Source: Streptomyces flaveolus (GTDB taxonomy: Bacteria; Actinomycetota; Actinomycetes; Streptomycetales; Streptomycetaceae). From it: 31,605 nucleotides of DNA. The notes beneath the pieces were generated by a model. It was not told the DNA's origin. It searched no databases and worked only from the letters and a program-made list of their open reading frames with translations. Within the stretch, counting starts at the first letter, position 1; each line of letters opens with the position of its first letter. The stretch lies in NCBI RefSeq assembly GCF_000716535.1, contig NZ_JNWV01000061.1, positions 1-31,605 on the forward strand, given 5' to 3'. This document shows positions 18,510 through 24,862 of this stretch, piece after piece. Made by a program: the position numbers and the translations under genes.

Positions 18510-18545
18510 GGGCTCCCCCCTGCGGGGGATGTGAGGGGGGAGCCC
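18510..18545 (-). terminator. 12-bp-stem hairpin between permease and UvrA-like genes
   Basis: GGGCTCCCCCCT (18510-18521) and AGGGGGGAGCCC (18534-18545) form a perfect stem around a 12-base loop, 11 bases upstream of the ribosome-binding site of the UvrA-like gene and 29 bases after the permease stop (18575). Inside a same-strand operon it may act as a partial terminator/attenuator or RNA-stability element. Confidence 0.6.
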
Positions 18546-18574
18546 GGTCTCGGGTGGGCCTGCGGCCGGTGCCG

Positions 18575-19342
18575 TCAGGCGTTCTCCTTGCGGAAGGTCC
18601 GCGTGCCCCACAACAGGGCGAGGACGGCCATGACCAGCAGCACGAGGGAGCCGGTCAGCAGCCCTGTGGCGCTCATGTCCCCCCGGAACGCGGCGCGTTC
18701 GGCGTCGACCACGTGGGTCAAGGGGTTGATCCGGGCCAGGTTGTACAGCCAGCCGGGGGCCAGTTGCTCGGAGACCGGCAGCAGCACCCCGGACAGCAGC
18801 AGCAGCGGCAGGAGCACGGCGTTCATCAGCGCGGGGAACGCAGCCTCGCTCTTAAGGACCATCGCTAGTGCGTACGATCCCGAGGACAGCGTGATGGCCA
18901 GGACCGCGGCGATGACCAGGCTGAGCAGCAGCCCGGTCGTCGAGACGTCGAGGTCGAAGACGAGCAGCGTCACCAGCACGATCAGTACGGACTGTGCGGT
19001 GGCCTGCACGGCCTGGGCCAGGACCTTGCCGAACAGCAGGGCGGCCCGGCTCGCGGGCGTGCCGCGGAAGCGGTCGACGACGCCGACCCGGTACTCGGTG
19101 AGCAGCCCCACCCCGGCGAAGGAGCCGCTGAACAGCGCCGTCTGGACGATGAGGGCCGGGGTGAGGACCTCCCAGGCGCCGCCTGGCGGGAAGCCGGGGG
19201 TGTGGTCGGCCACGGACACCATCAGGGGTCCGAAGAGGAACAGGTACAGCAGCGGCTGCATGATCCCGATGAGCAGCCAGGTCGGGCTGCGCAGCGCGAG
19301 TTTCATGTCCCGGGCGAAGATCAGTTGGGTGTCACGCAGCAT
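18575..19342 (-). CDS. acmrB: ABC-2-type export permease (DrrB-like)
   Basis: A 255-residue integral membrane protein with about six transmembrane helices. It starts MLRDTQLIFARDMKLALRSP and has the ABC-2/DrrB hallmarks (RFRGTPASRAALLFGKVLAQ in the coupling region, then INPLTHVVDAERAAFRGD). It would form the membrane channel of a two-component exporter with the ATPase encoded just upstream. The genes overlap by 11 bases (19332-19342) and GGGAGG precedes the ATG, indicating translational coupling. In this context the cargo is most likely the cluster's own peptide antibiotic. The symbol follows actinomycin usage as remembered. Confidence 0.92.
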   Translation of the reverse strand: MLRDTQLIFARDMKLALRSPTWLLIGIMQPLLYLFLFGPLMVSVADHTPGFPPGGAWEVLTPALIVQTALFSGSFAGVGLLTEYRVGVVDRFRGTPASRAALLFGKVLAQAVQATAQSVLIVLVTLLVFDLDVSTTGLLLSLVIAAVLAITLSSGSYALAMVLKSEAAFPALMNAVLLPLLLLSGVLLPVSEQLAPGWLYNLARINPLTHVVDAERAAFRGDMSATGLLTGSLVLLVMAVLALLWGTRTFRKENA

Positions 19343-20315
19343 GGGCGGCCTCCCTGGCCTCGGGCGCGGCTTCGCCGTCGCGCAGGGAGCGTCCCGTCAG
19401 GCTGAGGAACACGTCGTCGAGGGTGGGTCGGTTGACCTTGACGGAGGCCATGGTGATGCCCCGGCCGTCGAGCGCGCGCAGCAGCTCCGGCAGGGCGGCG
19501 TCGCCGCGGGGCACCCGGAAGCGGACCGTGTCACCGTCGACGGTCACCTCGCTCGCGCCGGTCAGCCGCCCGGCGACGTCGGCCGCTTCCGCGGCCTGGT
19601 CGGTCACCTCGATGGTGATCGCGTCGCCCGCGACGCGGGCCTTGAGCGCGTCGGGGGTTCCCTCGGCGACGATCGTGCCGTGGTCGGTGACGAGGATCCG
19701 GTCGCACAGCGCGTCGGCCTCGTCGAGGTAATGGGTGGTCAGGAACACGGTCGTACCCTGCTCGGAGCGCAGGCGGCGGACGTGGTCCCAGAGGTTGGCC
19801 CGGCTCTGCGGGTCGAGGCCGGTGGTGGGCTCGTCAAGGAAGACGAGCGTCGGTTCGTGGACCAGTCCGAGCGCGATGTCGAGCCGGCGGCGCTGACCGC
19901 CGGAGAGCGTCTTGACGGGCCGCTGGTCCAGGCCGGCGAGGTCGAGCCGCTCGGCGAGCAGGGCTCCGCGCCGTTGTGCCTCGGTGCGGGACAAACCGTA
20001 GAGCCGGGCCTGGAGTTCGATCTCCTCGCCGACCCTGGACTCGGGCCAGGTCGCGCCGCCCTGGTGGACGCAGCCGATCCTGCGCCGCACGCCCTGGGGG
20101 TCCGTCAGCAGGTCGCACCCGGCCACGGTGCCGGTTCCACCGGTGGGACGCAGCAGGGTCGTGAGCATCCGTAAGGTCGTGGTCTTGCCCGCTCCGTTGG
20201 GGCCGAGGAAGCCGACCACCTCCCCGGGCGCCACGTCGAAGTCGATGCCTTTGACCGCTTCGACGTCCTGGCCGCGCACGGTGAACCGGCGGGCGAGACC
20301 TCGTACTGTGATCAT
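19332..20315 (-). CDS. acmrA: DrrA-type ABC exporter ATPase
   Basis: A 327-residue ATP-binding protein with Walker A GPNGAGKT (38-45), signature LSGGQ (137-141), Walker B LVFLDEP (157-163) and H-loop LTTHYLDEA. The C-terminal extension of about 90 residues (TLDDVFLSLTGRSLRD) is typical of DrrA. The ATG at 20315 with AAGGA six bases upstream is preferred to an upstream in-frame start at 20408 that would overlap the SIP gene. It energises the permease encoded next. It lies 79 bp after the SIP gene on the same strand, so it probably shares the promoter at 21.3 kb. Confidence 0.93.
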   Translation of the reverse strand: MITVRGLARRFTVRGQDVEAVKGIDFDVAPGEVVGFLGPNGAGKTTTLRMLTTLLRPTGGTGTVAGCDLLTDPQGVRRRIGCVHQGGATWPESRVGEEIELQARLYGLSRTEAQRRGALLAERLDLAGLDQRPVKTLSGGQRRRLDIALGLVHEPTLVFLDEPTTGLDPQSRANLWDHVRRLRSEQGTTVFLTTHYLDEADALCDRILVTDHGTIVAEGTPDALKARVAGDAITIEVTDQAAEAADVAGRLTGASEVTVDGDTVRFRVPRGDAALPELLRALDGRGITMASVKVNRPTLDDVFLSLTGRSLRDGEAAPEAREAAHAA

Positions 20316-20394
20316 GAAATCCTTCTCTCGGCCCGGCGGCCGTCCAGCCGGCTCGCGGCGCCCGGCCAGGATGCCGGCTTCGGCGCGCGGCTCG

Positions 20395-21279
20395 TCAGGA
20401 CTGGCCATCGGCCGCCGCCTGGTACTCGGCGAGGCGTTCCTGCGCCTCGGCCATGTCCTCGGCTGTCGGGGCGTCGTCCTGGGTGAGCTTGACGCGCCAG
20501 TAGCCGCTGAAGTCGATCGCGCGCTTGTCGAGACCCCGGTCGTTGACCAGGTGGCGGCGCAGAGTCCGGACGACGCCGGCCTCGCCGGCCAGCCACGCGA
20601 AGGGACGCCCGGGCGGGAACTCGGCGCCGCGGACGGCGTCGACGAGGGCGTCGCTGCGGCCAGCCGGGGTTCCGTCGCGGTGCAGCCAGTGCAGGGTGGC
20701 GTCGCCCGCGGTCTGGAAGGTCTGCTGCTCGGCCTGGTCGGCGACCTCGATGTACACCTCGGCGCGGGCCCGCTCGGGCAGGGCCTCCAGCAGGGTGCCG
20801 ATGGCGGGCAGTGCCGTCTCGTCGCCGGCGATCAACAGCCAGTCGGCGGAGGTGATCGAGTCCGTCAGAGAGACCGGTCCGGCGTAGAGCGCGGAGGGGC
20901 CGACCATGCCGAGGCGGTCGCCGGGGCGGGCGGACTCGGCCCAGGCGCCGGCCGGGCCGCTGTCGCCGTGCAGGACGAAGTCGACCTCGACGGTGTTCGT
21001 CCCGGGCACCCGCCGACGCAGGGTGAAGCTGCGCATCCAGGGCCGCTCGTCCTCCGGAATGGCCAGAAACGTCTGGTACCAGCCCGTCGCGTCGTCGCTC
21101 TGCTCCGGCAGGACGGGCCGCTCCTGACCGGGCCGGGGGAAGCAGAGCTTGAGCTGCTGGTCCGGGGTCAGGCCGACGGAGTCTTCGAGGTGGTCGGCCT
21201 CGAACGTCACGCGGGCCATCCGCGGTGTGATGCGTGTGATGTCGGTGACCTGGATGAACGTGACGGGGAGCTCTGCCAT
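20395..21279 (-). CDS. siderophore-interacting protein (FAD/NAD(P)H ferric-siderophore reductase family)
   Basis: A 294-residue SIP-family flavoprotein. It has the FAD-binding motif RSFTLR (83-88, the RxxT-R pattern), DWLLIAGDETALPAIGTLLE (146-165) and the C-terminal FAWLAGEAGVVRTLRRHL and SGYWRVK motifs. The family uses FAD and NAD(P)H to reduce ferric siderophores in the cytosol. The ATG has GGAAGG six bases upstream. It heads the operon SIP-ATPase-permease-UvrA-like and is divergent from the TetR gene, with two operators between them. Why a ferric reductase belongs to a drug-resistance operon is unclear; redox handling of a phenoxazinone is one speculation. Confidence 0.92.
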   Translation of the reverse strand: MAELPVTFIQVTDITRITPRMARVTFEADHLEDSVGLTPDQQLKLCFPRPGQERPVLPEQSDDATGWYQTFLAIPEDERPWMRSFTLRRRVPGTNTVEVDFVLHGDSGPAGAWAESARPGDRLGMVGPSALYAGPVSLTDSITSADWLLIAGDETALPAIGTLLEALPERARAEVYIEVADQAEQQTFQTAGDATLHWLHRDGTPAGRSDALVDAVRGAEFPPGRPFAWLAGEAGVVRTLRRHLVNDRGLDKRAIDFSGYWRVKLTQDDAPTAEDMAEAQERLAEYQAAADGQS

Positions 21280-21337
21280 CGGAAACCTTCCACGAACGTA
21301 CGGGCATACCGGGGCGGGTGGCCGCCCATCTGGTATC

Positions 21338-21351
21338 CTTACAGCGTAAAG
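21338..21351. promoter_or_regulatory. putative TetR operator 1
   Basis: CTTACAGCGTAAAG, an imperfect palindrome with core TTAC-N3-GTAA, in the SIP/TetR divergent region 59 bp upstream of the SIP start. It shares TTA-N4-GTAA-N-GAGTTG (21339-21356) with the site at 21373-21390, at a 34-bp period. It probably overlaps the leftward promoter. Confidence 0.6.
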
Positions 21352-21370
21352 AGTTGTGCCGCCGAGGTTA

Positions 21371-21384
21371 CTTTATGCAGTAAG
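21371..21384. promoter_or_regulatory. putative TetR operator 2
   Basis: CTTTATGCAGTAAG; its reverse complement, CTTACTGCATAAAG, matches operator 1 at 12 of 14 positions. Its right end overlaps the AAGGAG ribosome-binding site (21382-21387) of the TetR gene, so binding could also block TetR expression directly. Two matched sites in one gap suggest coordinated control of the TetR gene and the resistance operon. Confidence 0.6.
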
Positions 21385-21394
21385 GAGTTGCAAG

Positions 21395-22249
21395 GTGGTT
21401 GTTTTCGCCGGGCAGGGCGATGCCCGCCGGTCCATGTCCCTGCTCTGGCGATCGGCCGAATCCGGAATGGCCGCACCCAAACCCGGCTCGAAACCCGGCC
21501 CCAAACCCGGGCTCGACGTGGACACGATCGTGGCCGCGGGTGTCGCGGTGGCGGACGAAGAGGGCATGGCGGCCCTGTCCATGCGGGCGGTCGGGACCCG
21601 CCTCGGGCGGACCGCCATGGCGCTCTACACCTACGTGCCGAGCAAGAGCGAACTGGTCGACCTCATGCACGACCGGGTGCTGGCCGAACTGCCCACGGAG
21701 TACGACACGAGCGCGGGCTGGCGGCCGGCGATCACCGGCTGGGCCGACGACGCCTGGGCGTTCTATCTGCGCCACCCCTGGGTACTCCAGGTCTCTCAGG
21801 CCCGCCCCGTACTCGGGCCGAACGAGTACGCGCGGCTGGAGACGGTGGTGCGGATCCTGGGCGGAACCGGCCTGGAACCCCTGCATGTCAGACGGGTCAT
21901 CGCGGTGTTGTTCCAGTTCGTGCGGGGTATGGCCCTCGTCGCGACGGAACACCGGCAGGCGGCGCCGGAGACCGGGGTGCCCGACGAGGAGTGGTGGGCG
22001 CAGCGGTCCGCACTGCTCGCGGAGTTCGCGCCCGACTTCGCCGAACGCTTCCCCGCCCTCGCGGCCCTGGAGTCGACCGCGAGCCTCGCCGCCATGACCG
22101 AGGCGGAGGCGGGCGGCGCCGCGTCGCACATGGAGCAGGAGGCGAGGGAGGCCTTCCGGGTGGGCCTGGGCCTGATCCTCGACGGCGTCGAGTCGGCGGT
22201 GCGAACGGACTCCGACGGCACGCTCCACGCCTCGGCCGGCACACCCTGA
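21395..22249 (+). CDS. TetR-family regulator of the cluster
   Basis: A protein of 284 residues from the GTG at 21395, which has AAGGAG seven bases upstream. The conserved family N-terminus begins at MSLLWRSAESG (21434) and another ATG lies at 21467, so shorter forms are possible. A Pro/Lys-Gly-rich linker (KPGSKPGPKPG) precedes the HTH DTIVAAGVAVADEEGMAALS and MRAVGTRLGRTAMALYTYVP. The long C-terminal domain is that of the tetracycline-repressor-like subgroup. It probably represses itself and the divergent SIP/exporter/UvrA-like operon, released by the cluster product or a precursor (inference from the two operators). A strong terminator follows. Confidence 0.92.
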   Translation: MVVFAGQGDARRSMSLLWRSAESGMAAPKPGSKPGPKPGLDVDTIVAAGVAVADEEGMAALSMRAVGTRLGRTAMALYTYVPSKSELVDLMHDRVLAELPTEYDTSAGWRPAITGWADDAWAFYLRHPWVLQVSQARPVLGPNEYARLETVVRILGGTGLEPLHVRRVIAVLFQFVRGMALVATEHRQAAPETGVPDEEWWAQRSALLAEFAPDFAERFPALAALESTASLAAMTEAEAGGAASHMEQEAREAFRVGLGLILDGVESAVRTDSDGTLHASAGTP

Positions 22250-22251
22250 CG

Positions 22252-22285
22252 GGGTCGTGCGGGCCCCGGCAGGCCCGCACGACCC
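22252..22285 (+). terminator. terminator of the TetR gene
   Basis: A 14-bp perfect stem, GGGTCGTGCGGGCC (22252-22265) and GGCCCGCACGACCC (22272-22285), with a six-base loop, two bases after the TetR stop. There is no U-tract. Confidence 0.7.
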
Positions 22286-22299
22286 GGCACCTGCCGCAC

Positions 22300-22322
22300 C
22301 TTCGAAACGGTCGGTTTCGAAG
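22300..22322. promoter_or_regulatory. inverted repeat upstream of the lmbU-family gene
   Basis: CTTCGAAAC (22300-22308) and GTTTCGAAG (22314-22322) around GGTCG, about 43 bp upstream of the -35 element. A likely binding site for a regulator of the LmbU-family gene; the protein that binds it is unknown. Confidence 0.45.
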
Positions 22323-22364
22323 CCGACTGAGCCCCAATCGGCCATCTCAGGCCGGAAATGTTCA

Positions 22365-22394
22365 TTGACGGTATCTCGAACGGTGCCTACCGTT
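22365..22394 (+). promoter_or_regulatory. promoter for lmbU-family gene with overlapping dyad
   Basis: -35 TTGACG (22365-22370), 17-bp spacer, -10 TACCGT (22388-22393). A dyad AACGGT-GCCT-ACCGTT (22379-22394) covers the -10, a natural repressor site. A further dyad GCGCCCT/AGGGCGC (22405-22411 and 22422-22428) lies in the presumed 5' leader, which is about 75 bases long. Confidence 0.5.
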
Positions 22395-22475
22395 TGTCGA
22401 GCTTGCGCCCTTGATGATTCGAGGGCGCGATGAGTGGTGCGAGATGCATCATGCCCCGATTTCAGGAGAAAGCCG

Positions 22476-23123
22476 GTGCAGCACATCGCAAAGTACGACC
22501 GGAGTGACCGTCAATTGCCAGTCGGCCGCCGAGCGACCCAGGCGGCCCGCCCCCGCAGACCCGGCGAGCAGGAACGAATCTTCACCACCCGGGTCGGCCT
22601 CAAGATACCCACCAGCCTCACCTACGACCGATGGGAGAAGGCCGGGCAGCACATCTTCCAGATCGCCGACTCCTCCGCCTGGTGCCTGGGCGACTGGCTC
22701 GTCTACGGCCAGGACCGCTACGCGGACCGCTACCAGACCGGAGTCCAGGCCGCGGGCCTCGACTACCAGACACTGCGCAACTACGCCTGGGTGGCACGGC
22801 ACTTCGAGCTGCGGCGCCGGCGCGAGACACTGAGCTTCGGCCACCACGCCGAGGTCGCCTCCCTGCCGCCGGCGGAGGCCGACACCTGGCTCGACCAGGC
22901 GGAGCAGCACGGCTGGTCCCGCAACCAGCTCCGACTGCGGCTGCGGGAGAGCCGCAGAGGAAACCGTACCGCCATCCCCACGCGGGCCAGCCAGCTCCGG
23001 ATCAGCGCCCCCTCCGACCGCGTCCAGCGCTGGCGGGAGGCCGCGTCGAGAGGAGACCGCGACTTCGAGGAGTGGGTCCTGCTGACGCTCGACCGTGCCA
23101 CCGCACACGAGCTCGGCCCATGA
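22476..23123 (+). CDS. acmO: LmbU-family pathway regulator
   Basis: A 215-residue protein with the LmbU/NovE/CloE family core: TTRVGLKIPTSLTYDRWEKA, SSAWCLGDWLVYGQDRYADR, YQTLRNYAWVARHFELRRRR and LSFGHHAEVASLPPAEADTW. Members are cluster-situated DNA-binding activators in lincomycin, aminocoumarin, hormaomycin and actinomycin loci. The GTG at 22476 is chosen because AGGAGAAA lies seven bases upstream. An in-frame GTG at 22434 lacks this. A ferredoxin gene follows, overlapping or 32 bp downstream. Probable role: activator of the biosynthetic operon. The symbol is from memory of actinomycin nomenclature. Confidence 0.88.
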   Translation: MQHIAKYDRSDRQLPVGRRATQAARPRRPGEQERIFTTRVGLKIPTSLTYDRWEKAGQHIFQIADSSAWCLGDWLVYGQDRYADRYQTGVQAAGLDYQTLRNYAWVARHFELRRRRETLSFGHHAEVASLPPAEADTWLDQAEQHGWSRNQLRLRLRESRRGNRTAIPTRASQLRISAPSDRVQRWREAASRGDRDFEEWVLLTLDRATAHELGP

Positions 23124-23155
23124 CACCCCGGCCCGACCACCGGAGACCGCCCCAG

Positions 23156-23362
23156 ATGGAGATCCGCATCGACCACCGCACCTGTATCGGGTCCGGGCAG
23201 TGCACCCTGACGGCACCCGCCGTCTTCACCCAGGACGACGACGGGTACGCCACCCTCGTGCCCGAGGGGGCGCGGACGGCCACCCCGAAGCAGGTCACGC
23301 AGGCTGCGCTGTCCTGCCCCGTCCAGGCGATCGCCGTGGGGAACGCGCCACCCGGCACCTGA
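23156..23362 (+). CDS. 3Fe-4S-type ferredoxin, P450 redox partner
   Basis: A 68-residue ferredoxin with CIGSGQC near the N-terminus and SCPVQAI near the C-terminus, the three-Cys pattern of actinobacterial single-cluster ferredoxins that donate electrons to P450s. The ATG at 23156 gives the usual family N-terminus (MEIRIDHRTCIGSGQC). An upstream ATG at 23120 overlaps the regulator's TGA (ATGA) and would add 12 residues, so coupling to the upstream gene is possible. It is convergent with the P450 gene, its likely partner. Confidence 0.9.
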   Translation: MEIRIDHRTCIGSGQCTLTAPAVFTQDDDGYATLVPEGARTATPKQVTQAALSCPVQAIAVGNAPPGT

Positions 23363-23388
23363 CGACACAACTCCCGCCACCCCCAGGG

Positions 23389-23424
23389 CTGAGGGCTCCA
23401 TGGGGCAGATCATGGAGCCCTCAG
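23389..23424. terminator. bidirectional terminator between ferredoxin and P450 genes
   Basis: CTGAGGGCTCCATG (23389-23402) and CATGGAGCCCTCAG (23411-23424) form a 14-bp perfect stem with an eight-base loop, 26 bp after the ferredoxin stop and about 116 bp beyond the P450 stop. Confidence 0.7.
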
Positions 23425-23453
23425 TGCTGCGCTCATCTCATGGTCCGAAGAAG

Positions 23454-23543
23454 GCTGTGCTCACTACGGCTGTGCTCACTTCAGCCGTGCTCACTGCGGC
23501 TGTACCCACTTCACCCGTGCCCACTTCGGCTGTGCTCATTTCA
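23454..23543. repeat. six-copy 15-bp tandem repeat overlapping the P450 stop
   Basis: Six imperfect 15-bp units, the first GCTGTGCTCACTACG (23454-23468) and the last GCTGTGCTCATTTCA (23529-23543), with consensus GCYGTGCTCACTTCR. The last three bases are the P450 stop codon (TGA on the minus strand). On the minus strand the repeat forms the start of the P450 3' untranslated region. Units differ by one to four bases, so the array is not freshly expanded. Confidence 0.75.
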
Positions 23544-24836
23544 GGAGCCGAGCCGCAGGCGCAGCGCGTTCAGCCGCCAACTGCCCGGAAGGTGGGCGCG
23601 TTCCCGCTCCGGATCGCCGTCCGCGAGCGCGAGATCCGGGTAGCGGGCCAGCAGCCGGGCGAGCGCCACCTCGCCCTCCTGCCGGGCCAGCGTCGCGCCC
23701 AGGCAGTAGTGGATGCCGTGACCGAAGCCCACGTGGTTCTCGGCCTGCCCGTCCGGCTGACGCATCAGGTGCAGCCGGTCCGGGTCGGTGTAGTGCCGCG
23801 GGTCGAAGTTGGCGGAGACCAGCACCGGTTGGACTGCGTCACCGCGGGCGACGCGCGTACCGGCGATCTCCAGGTCCTCGACGGCGTAGCGCAGTCGGGC
23901 CACCTGCACCGAGCCGCACCAGCGCATCAGCTCGTGCACCGCTCGCGGGAGCAGCGCCGGGTTCGCCCTCACCCGTGCCAGCTGGTCGGGGTGGGTGAGC
24001 AGGGCCGCGGTGCCGTTGCCGATCAGATGCGTGCTCGTCTCGTGGCCGGCCAGCACCAGGGTGAGCACCATGGTGACCGTCTCCGTGTCGCTGAGCCGTC
24101 CGCCGTCGTCGTCCTGCGCCCGGATCAACTCGCTCAGCAGATCGTCCTTGAGTGCGGCGCGACGCTGTTCGATCAGTTGATGGCAGTAGTCGATCATCAC
24201 GGGAAAGGAGTGCTGGAGGCGTTCGGGCCGCATCGACACGAGGTCCCCGCCCCATTCCCGCCACCGCTCCAGGTCGACCGCGGGGATCCCGACGAGCCGG
24301 CAGATCACCGTGATCGACAGGGGGTAGGCGTAGTGCTCCAGCAGGTCCACCGTCCCGTCCCGCTCCGCCCGGTGAGGCAGCTCGTCGAGCAGCCCGTCGG
24401 CGATCTGTTCGATGGCGGGACGCAGATCGAGGATGCGGCGGGCGGTGAACGCCCGGGTCACCAGGCGGCGCAGCCGCGGATGGTCCGGCGGGTCGCTGTC
24501 CAGGAGGGAGCCGAGCAGGTAGATCCGTAAGTGCTCGGGGACGTTGAGCAGTTCCATCATCCCCTCACGCGGATCGGCGCCCTGCGCGCCGGGCACGTGC
24601 GACGGGGTGTTGACGAACCGTGGGTCGCGCAGCACGGCACGGACGTCGTCGTAGCGGGTCACGAACCACACCGGCGTGCCGTCGACGAACCGGCCGCGGA
24701 CGACCGGGCCCTGCTCGCGCAGCCGGCCGTACCCGCCGAAGGGGTCCGCGAGCAGATCGGGGTCCATCATGTGCGGGCCGGCGGGGCACGCCGCTGCCAC
24801 ACCGGCCGGCGGGGGACCCGTGAACGTGGAAGACAT
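23541..24836 (-). CDS. cytochrome P450 monooxygenase
   Basis: A 431-residue bacterial class I P450. The oxygen-activation I-helix motif is AGHETS (263-268), the ExxR motif is ELMR (302-305), and the heme loop is FGHGIHYCLG (371-380) with ligand Cys378. It is the last gene of the NRPS/kynurenine operon, 26 bp after the methyltransferase, with GGAG eight bases before the ATG at 24836. Electrons probably come from the convergently encoded ferredoxin. Candidate roles in an actinomycin pathway are ring 3-hydroxylation of kynurenine, since no flavin kynurenine monooxygenase is visible here, or oxidation of a proline residue as in X-type actinomycins. The sequence alone cannot decide. Confidence 0.93.
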   Translation of the reverse strand: MSSTFTGPPPAGVAAACPAGPHMMDPDLLADPFGGYGRLREQGPVVRGRFVDGTPVWFVTRYDDVRAVLRDPRFVNTPSHVPGAQGADPREGMMELLNVPEHLRIYLLGSLLDSDPPDHPRLRRLVTRAFTARRILDLRPAIEQIADGLLDELPHRAERDGTVDLLEHYAYPLSITVICRLVGIPAVDLERWREWGGDLVSMRPERLQHSFPVMIDYCHQLIEQRRAALKDDLLSELIRAQDDDGGRLSDTETVTMVLTLVLAGHETSTHLIGNGTAALLTHPDQLARVRANPALLPRAVHELMRWCGSVQVARLRYAVEDLEIAGTRVARGDAVQPVLVSANFDPRHYTDPDRLHLMRQPDGQAENHVGFGHGIHYCLGATLARQEGEVALARLLARYPDLALADGDPERERAHLPGSWRLNALRLRLGS

Positions 24837-24862
24837 GGTCGGCTCCGGTACTCGCTGGGGCG

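Noticed and set aside
18489..20174. A 561-codon open frame on the plus strand
   Set aside because: It is antisense to the well-supported DrrA and DrrB genes and results from high-GC codon bias.
20128..22368. A 746-codon open frame on the plus strand
   Set aside because: It crosses the SIP gene in antisense, the operator region and the TetR gene out of frame. No recognisable domain.
23454..23543. Possible CRISPR array
   Set aside because: The 15-bp units are directly adjacent without unique spacers, and no cas genes are present.
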